From Pseudomonas sp. (GTDB lineage: Bacteria > Pseudomonadota > Gammaproteobacteria > Pseudomonadales > Pseudomonadaceae), in assembly GCA_003488145.1 (NCBI GenBank), contig DNMQ01000180.1, forward strand, positions 1-11,120: a DNA stretch of 11,120 nt. The letters run 5' to 3'. Of this stretch, positions 7,116-11,120 are shown piece after piece. Under the pieces are notes generated by a model that searched no databases, had not been told where the DNA came from, and saw only the letters and a program-made list of their open reading frames with translations. Both the position numbers and the translations under genes were made by a program. Every line of letters starts with the position of its first letter. Positions within the stretch are counted from its first letter, which is position 1.

Positions 7116-7867
7116 GAGTTGTTTCCTACCAGAGCCTTGACCTCATTCTTCACCCAGCTGGCGCGCGATTCGCGACGCAGCACTTCCAGGCGCATGCGCA
7201 TCAGCAGCACCACGGTGAAGAAGCAGTAGAAGCCGATCACCATCACCAGGAGCGGCAGCCACATTTCCACTGGCATCGCCGGTTTTTCGGTGACGGTGAA
7301 CGTTGCCGGCTGGTGCAGCGTGTTCCACCACTCCACCGAATACTTGATGATCGGGATGTTCACCACTCCGACGATGGCCAGCACAGCGCACGCCTTGGCC
7401 GCGCTGTCACGATTGCTGATCGCCTGTCCGAGCGCAATGATGCCGAAGTACAGAAACAGCAGGATGAGCATCGAGGTCAGCCGTGCGTCCCATACCCACC
7501 AGGCACCCCAGGTCGGCTTGCCCCAGACCGCGCCGGTCAACAGGGCGATGAAGGTCATCCAGGCGCCGATGGGGGCGGCCTGCTGCAGAGCCACATCGGC
7601 CAGCTTCATCTTCCAGACCAGCCCGACCACCCCCGCCACGGCGAGCATCACGTAGATCGACTGAGCGAGAAACGCAGCCGGTACGTGGATATAGATGATC
7701 CGGAAGCTGTTGCCCTGCTGGTAATCCTCAGGCGCGAACGCTAGACCCCAGACCACACCGACGCTGACCAGCAGCACAGCTGCCCAGGCAAGCCAGGGCA
7801 GCCAGCGGCCGCTGATCTCGTAGAACCATTTGGGTGAGCCCAGCTTGTGAAACCATGTCCAGTTCAT
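7112..7867 (-). CDS. ccmC: CcmC, heme handling protein loading CcmE
   Basis: 251 residues, six predicted membrane helices. CcmC presents heme to CcmE for covalent attachment. The tryptophan-rich motif [12 protein letters not shown] (120-131) is intact. The two histidines expected to ligate heme are present: His61 in IIYIHVPAA and His185 in NTLHQPAT. The length equals the family norm. The only in-frame start is the ATG at 7867; the codons upstream reach a stop without another start, so the 93-base gap from ccmB is real. The ribosome site is weak (GAG about 8 bases upstream), unusual in this operon and possibly linked to the hairpin just upstream. Confidence 0.97.
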   Translation of the reverse strand: MNWTWFHKLGSPKWFYEISGRWLPWLAWAAVLLVSVGVVWGLAFAPEDYQQGNSFRIIYIHVPAAFLAQSIYVMLAVAGVVGLVWKMKLADVALQQAAPIGAWMTFIALLTGAVWGKPTWGAWWVWDARLTSMLILLFLYFGIIALGQAISNRDSAAKACAVLAIVGVVNIPIIKYSVEWWNTLHQPATFTVTEKPAMPVEMWLPLLVMVIGFYCFFTVVLLMRMRLEVLRRESRASWVKNEVKALVGNNS

Positions 7868-7886
7868 CGGATGACTCGTCGTCCAG

Positions 7887-7911
7887 CGGGACCTTGCAAA
7901 TGCAGGCCCCG
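7887..7911 (-). promoter_or_regulatory. Hairpin in the ccmB-ccmC gap
   Basis: On the minus strand the RNA can form an 8-pair stem, CGGGGCCT with AGGTCCCG (one G-U pair), around a 9-base loop. It ends about 19 bases before the ccmC ATG. No T-run follows, so it does not look like a terminator. It lies in the only sizeable gap inside the ccm gene series and could affect ccmC translation or RNA processing. The structure comes from by-eye pairing only. Confidence 0.4.
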
Positions 7912-7960
7912 AGATTCGTTACATCGACCGGGTGTGAGCGCCGGCCATCTGGGTGTGTCG

Positions 7961-8632
7961 CTATTCGCCAACGCTGATCTTCAGCCCGGCAGCTATCGCA
8001 AAGGGTGTAAGGGTCACGGCCAACGCAGTCAGACTGGCCAGCCAAAGCAGGTGACCGACTGCCGGCAGACCTTGCAACGACGCTTGCAGGGCGCCGCTGC
8101 CGAGAATCAGTACTGGGATGTAGAGCGGCAGGATGAGCAACGCCAGCAGCAAGCCACCCCGCTTCAATCCTACCGTCAACGCCGCGCCCACCGCACCGAG
8201 CAGGCTCAGAATCGGCGTCCCCAGCAACAGTGAAACCAGCAGCACCGGAATGGTCCCAAGCGGCAGACCCAACATCAAGCCCAACAGTGGCGCCAGCAGC
8301 ACCAGCGCCAGACCGGAGAAAGCCCAGTGTGCCAGCACCTTGGCGAGCACCAGAAGCGCGAGGGGGTGCGGCGAAACGACCCACTGCTCGAGCGAGCCAT
8401 CTTCGAAATCACTGCGAAAAAGACCATCCAGTGACAGCAGAACGGCCAGTAATGCTGCCACCCAAACCAAGCCGGGAGAGATGGTTTGCAGAAGCTGAGT
8501 CTCCGGCCCTACCGCAAGCGGGAACAACGCGATAACGATGGCGAAGAACACCAGCGGGTTGGCCAGCTCAGCCGGGCGACGGAACAGCAGACGCGTCTCG
8601 CGCGCCAGCAGAAGAGTGAATACGCTGCTCAT
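7961..8632 (-). CDS. ccmB: CcmB, membrane subunit of the CcmAB ABC transporter
   Basis: 223 residues with about six hydrophobic membrane segments. CcmB pairs with the ATPase CcmA; the CcmAB complex drives release of holo-CcmE from CcmC and is not a proven heme exporter. The family motif FEDGSLEQW is present (76-84). Length is normal. The ATG at 8632 overlaps the ccmA stop by 4 bases. The gene ends with TAG at 7961, after which comes a 93-base gap before ccmC, in contrast to the overlapping genes elsewhere. Confidence 0.96.
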   Translation of the reverse strand: MSSVFTLLLARETRLLFRRPAELANPLVFFAIVIALFPLAVGPETQLLQTISPGLVWVAALLAVLLSLDGLFRSDFEDGSLEQWVVSPHPLALLVLAKVLAHWAFSGLALVLLAPLLGLMLGLPLGTIPVLLVSLLLGTPILSLLGAVGAALTVGLKRGGLLLALLILPLYIPVLILGSGALQASLQGLPAVGHLLWLASLTALAVTLTPFAIAAGLKISVGE

Positions 8633-9264
8633 GCGGCTCGCTGTCCCAGATCGAGCTCACAATAGCCAGTAGGCTTTTCCGTCAGGCTGTGGTGAGTGGT
8701 CAGTACGACCAGTCCGCCCTGCTCGCAATGCGCTGCGAGATGCCTCTCAAGCTGCGCCACACCATGTTTGTCGAGCGCGGTAAATGGCTCATCGAGAATC
8801 CACAGCGGCGGTGGCGAGAGATACAGACGCGCCAACCCCACGCGGCGCTGCTGGCCAGCAGAAAGGGTATGACAGGGCACGTCTTCGAACCCGCGCAGTC
8901 CCACTTCGGCAAGTGCATGCCATATCGCCTCGCGGCTGGCCGGCTGGTGCAACGCACAGAGCCAGGTGAGATTCTCTTCAGCTGTCAGCAAGCCCTTGAT
9001 GCCAGCAGCATGGCCGATCCACAACAGGTTGCGTGCCAGTTCACCACGCTGAGCGCTGAGCGACCGGCCCTTGAGCAGCACCTCGCCTGCGGTTGGTTGC
9101 ATCAGGCCGCATAGCAGGCGCAGCAGACTGGTTTTGCCGCTGCCATTGGGCCCGGAAATCTGCAGCATTTCCCCACTCTCGAGACGCAGATCCAGCTTAT
9201 CGAAAAGCAGCCGCCAATCCCGTTCGCAAGCGAGGGCTACGGCTTCGAGAAAGGGAGTTGACAC
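8629..9264 (-). CDS. ccmA: CcmA, ATPase of the CcmAB ABC transporter
   Basis: 211 residues from the preferred GTG. Cytoplasmic ABC ATPase that powers release of heme-loaded CcmE. Motifs in order: Walker A GPNGSGKT (38-45), signature LSAGQ (134-138), Walker B LWILDEP (154-160) and H-loop His191. The N-terminal [11 protein letters not shown] is typical of CcmA. Two GTG starts compete: 9264, with GAGG 11 bases upstream and a family-like N-terminus MSTPFLEA, and 9276, four codons longer, where the same GAGG overlaps the start codon. I prefer 9264. It is the first gene of the ccm operon, with ccmB overlapping its end by 4 bases. Confidence 0.94.
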   Translation of the reverse strand: MSTPFLEAVALACERDWRLLFDKLDLRLESGEMLQISGPNGSGKTSLLRLLCGLMQPTAGEVLLKGRSLSAQRGELARNLLWIGHAAGIKGLLTAEENLTWLCALHQPASREAIWHALAEVGLRGFEDVPCHTLSAGQQRRVGLARLYLSPPPLWILDEPFTALDKHGVAQLERHLAAHCEQGGLVVLTTHHSLTEKPTGYCELDLGQRAA

Positions 9265-9285
9265 GGCTGGCGACACCTCAAGATG

Positions 9286-9321
9286 AAAAAGGCCCGGCCG
9301 CTATACTCAGGCATCAGGGCC
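9286..9321 (-). terminator. Attenuator-like hairpin in the ccm leader
   Basis: On the minus strand GGCCC (9317-9321) can pair with GGGCC (9291-9295), with a possible inner GCC/GGC pairing, followed at once by five T residues (9286-9290). It would lie in the leader RNA between the candidate -10 and the ccmA ribosome site, the position of an attenuator. The outer stem is only 5 pairs with a loop of about 21 bases, so it may be meaningless. Confidence 0.25.
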
Positions 9322-9332
9322 AGGCGGGCGGA

Positions 9333-9357
9333 ATTATACATGGCAACCCCAGGTGCC
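9333..9357 (-). promoter_or_regulatory. Candidate ccm operon promoter with an overlapping dyad
   Basis: On the minus strand there is a perfect -10 hexamer TATAAT (9333-9338) about 70 bases before the preferred ccmA start. No good -35 is found 16-18 bases upstream. Instead an imperfect 6-4-6 dyad (GGCAAC/GGTGCC on the plus strand, 9342-9357) fills the spacer, which could mean an activator- or repressor-controlled promoter. For the divergent fliK, plus-strand candidates are TATACT (9302-9307) and TATACA (9335-9340), the latter overlapping the ccm -10. No Anr/FNR-type box (TTGAT-N4-ATCAA) is seen. Confidence 0.45.
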
Positions 9358-9400
9358 GAGGGCCGCAAACGCGAAAGGTTGTAAGAGCATTTGAGGAAAG

Positions 9401-10927
9401 ATGACCGAGATCAAGAGTACCACTGCCCTGCCCCCGACCAGCGCGACACGTCCGGCTGTAGCGGCACAGGATCTCGCCCTCAAGGTGCTGCAGCCGATGC
9501 AGAACCTGCTGGCAGCTGGCGAGCAGATCGAAGCCGAAGTGGTCAGCATCCGGGAGGCCGCCGAAGCGTTCCGCCTGGTGTTGCGCCTGACCATGGGCAG
9601 CGGACGCCAGGCCACAGTTGAAGTCAGCAGCAACAAACCCGCCGCGCCCGGCACGGCGCTGGTCGTCACCGCATTGTCCGATACCCGTCTGCTGGCCAGG
9701 CCGCAAGCGGCCGGACGCCAGCCGGCCTCGATGATCGATCTGCAGCAGCTTCCGGTAGGCAGCGTGATCCAGGGCCGCGTCGTGGCGACCAGCCAGCAGC
9801 GCACGGAGGACGGGCAAACGTCTTTCAAGATCGTTGTCAGCCTGCTCAACTCACCCGTTGCCGGGCAGAAACTCAGCATCGAATCGGCCAACCCGCTGGC
9901 GCTCGGCAGTCTTTTGACGGCGCAGGTCAAGGACAGCCAGTCCCTGGCGTTTCTGCCACTGAGCGGTCGGCTCGATCAACTGCATGTCGGTGAGCAACTG
10001 GGCGCGCAGCAGAACCGACAGGCTTCGCTGGAAGGATTGTTCAGGGCGCTGCAGGGCGCGCCGGGCGCGCTCCCGGAAGGGCTGCGCGGCGCGGCGGAGA
10101 AGCTGCTCGGGCTGATCCCGGAGATGCAGCAGCTGGGCGACGCCAAGGCGCTGGCAGCAGCGCTGGCTCGGAGCGGCGTGTTCCTGGAGGCCCGCCTGCT
10201 TGCCGGCCATACCGATGGACTGCAAGGTGACCTCAAGGCCGGACTGCTGCGCCTGCTGGCGCAGATGCCCAATCTGCCGGGCAGTACGCCATTGGGGGGA
10301 GCGCAGGCCGGCGCCATCGGCCAGGCACTGCCTGCCTTCGCGCGGCAAGCGCTGGGCTCGCTGGCGCAGAACAGTCCGCGTCAGCTCGCGCTCGGCTTTC
10401 CGCTGCCGGCCAGGTTACCGCCCGGTCTCGAGGAAGAAGCCGATCTGGAAATGCTGCTCAAGCTCGCTGCCGCTGCCGTATCGAGGCTCCAGACCCACCA
10501 GCTTTCCAGCCTGGCGCAGACACAGGTCGGGCCCGACGGCACTATGGTCACCACCTGGCAGCTGGAATTGCCGATGCGGGACCACCGCGACATCGTGCCA
10601 CTGCAGATCAAGCTGCAGCGCGAAGACCAGCCGAAACGACAGGAAAAGGAGCGCGGCGATCCGCTGTGGAAGATCGAACTGGCGTTCGACGTCGTTCCGC
10701 TCGGGCCGTTGCAGGTTCAGGCCCAATTGACGCGCGGAACGCTGTTCAGCCAGCTCTGGGCCGAGCGCAGCGCCACCGCCCAGCTGGTCGCCAAGGAACT
10801 AGCTCATCTGCGCGAGCGCTTGCAAGCGGCCGGGCTGAGCGTAGGCGAACTGAGCTGCCGCCAGGGCACACCGCCGCAGGGTCCCAGCACCACTCTGGAA
10901 CAACGTTTCGTGGACGAAAAAGCATGA
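9401..10927 (+). CDS. fliK: FliK-family flagellar hook-length control protein
   Basis: 508 residues. FliK proteins are secreted through the flagellar export apparatus, measure hook length and trigger the FlhB switch to filament export. The N-terminal part (1-385) is low in conserved motifs and rich in Ala, Leu, Gln and Gly, as usual for FliK, with beta-rich stretches at about 45-175. The C-terminal region (about 385-487) fits the Flg_hook domain: LELPMRDH, PLWKIELAFDVVPLGPLQVQAQL, LWAERSATAQLVAKELAHLRERLQAAGLSVGELSC. The ATG at 9401 has GAGG at 9393-9396. It is divergent from ccmA and overlaps the next gene by 4 bases. It is longer than the enteric protein (about 405 residues). Because Pseudomonas genomes often carry a FliK-domain gene in this ccm-linked position besides one in the main flagellar cluster, it could be a paralogue and not the principal FliK. 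Confidence 0.85.
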   Translation: MTEIKSTTALPPTSATRPAVAAQDLALKVLQPMQNLLAAGEQIEAEVVSIREAAEAFRLVLRLTMGSGRQATVEVSSNKPAAPGTALVVTALSDTRLLARPQAAGRQPASMIDLQQLPVGSVIQGRVVATSQQRTEDGQTSFKIVVSLLNSPVAGQKLSIESANPLALGSLLTAQVKDSQSLAFLPLSGRLDQLHVGEQLGAQQNRQASLEGLFRALQGAPGALPEGLRGAAEKLLGLIPEMQQLGDAKALAAALARSGVFLEARLLAGHTDGLQGDLKAGLLRLLAQMPNLPGSTPLGGAQAGAIGQALPAFARQALGSLAQNSPRQLALGFPLPARLPPGLEEEADLEMLLKLAAAAVSRLQTHQLSSLAQTQVGPDGTMVTTWQLELPMRDHRDIVPLQIKLQREDQPKRQEKERGDPLWKIELAFDVVPLGPLQVQAQLTRGTLFSQLWAERSATAQLVAKELAHLRERLQAAGLSVGELSCRQGTPPQGPSTTLEQRFVDEKA

Positions 10928-11120
10928 CAGACAAGCAGCCGCGCCAAGCCATCGCCCTGAGCTACGACGGCGTCAACGCGCCGAGCCTCAGCGCCAAGGG
11001 TGACGATGAGTTGGCCGAGGCGATTCTTGCTATCGCTCGGGAACATGAAGTGCCGATCTACGAGAACGCCGACCTGGTAAAACTGCTGGCGAGACTGGAG
11101 CTGGGCGACGAGATTCCCGA
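10924..11120 (+). CDS. FlhB-like cytoplasmic-domain protein, no NPTH motif (partial, 3' end outside window)
   Basis: 65 residues visible from ATG 10924, which overlaps the fliK stop (ATGA), so the two are probably translationally coupled. The sequence [17 protein letters not shown]...[37 protein letters not shown] follows the C-terminal cytoplasmic domain of FlhB/YscU export-switch proteins (ALKYD, AP, AKG, A-E-VPI-EN, L, G-EIP). It starts just after the place where FlhB has its self-cleaving NPTH motif, and no transmembrane region precedes it. It therefore resembles the stand-alone FlhB-C proteins (FlhX of Helicobacter, YlqH of Bacillus), which can stand in for the cleaved FlhB-C fragment. 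Pairing with a FliK-domain protein, the natural partner of FlhB-C, supports a role in export-substrate switching; that role is inferred. Confidence 0.85.
   Translation, partial: [65 protein letters not shown]

Noticed and set aside
9343..9358. Sigma-54-like element on the minus strand (GGCAC...TTGC) upstream of ccmA, and a similar one on the plus strand
   Set aside because: The GG-to-GC distance is one base too long in both readings, and sigma-54 promoters are strict in spacing.

Overview
This window comes from a gammaproteobacterium of the Pseudomonas group in the broad sense, possibly near Pseudomonas stutzeri/Stutzerimonas; the species is inferred. The evidence is high-GC coding sequence, a FleQ whose visible 336 residues match my memory of Pseudomonas FleQ in the same residue numbering, and a complete System I cytochrome c maturation (ccm) operon in the order ccmABCDEFGHI.

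Layout, left to right. (1) Positions 1-1010, minus strand: fleQ, the master regulator of flagella and biofilm, cut by the window edge so that its C-terminal third is missing. (2) 1011-1383: a long, relatively AT-rich gap that probably holds the fleQ promoter, with a possible FleQ-binding site over the -35 element. (3) 1384-1680, minus: fliT (fleP-like), a small flagellar chaperone, preceded by a near-perfect sigma-28 (FliA) promoter at 1761-1787 and a perfect 15-base palindrome in the leader. (4) 1831-2271, minus: a proline-rich lipoprotein of unknown function, apparently the last gene of the ccm operon. (5) 2289-9264, minus: ccmI, H, G, F, E, D, C, B, A in reverse map order. Nearly all junctions are 4-base ATGA or GTGA overlaps; the exceptions are a 1-base gap at ccmF/ccmG and a 93-base gap with a hairpin at ccmB/ccmC. 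(6) 9265-9400: a divergent promoter region. (7) 9401-10927, plus: a FliK-domain protein, overlapped by (8) 10924 to the window end, plus: an FlhB-like cytoplasmic-domain protein lacking the NPTH autocleavage motif.

How the genes work together. CcmA and CcmB with CcmC and CcmD load heme onto the periplasmic chaperone CcmE. CcmG and CcmH keep the apocytochrome CXXCH cysteines reduced, CcmI captures the apocytochrome, and CcmF with CcmH and CcmI ligates the heme. The flanking genes belong to flagellar regulation (fleQ), filament-cap export or chaperoning (fliT) and hook-length/export-substrate switching (fliK and flhB-like). So a cytochrome c operon is embedded between two flagellar segments.

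I see no mobile element, CRISPR array, tRNA or rRNA, and no convincing new biological system. The most interesting points are regulatory and organisational: the FliA promoter before an isolated fliT, the fliT-fleQ pair placed behind ccm instead of fliS, the uncharacterised lipoprotein, and the FliK/orphan-FlhB pair.
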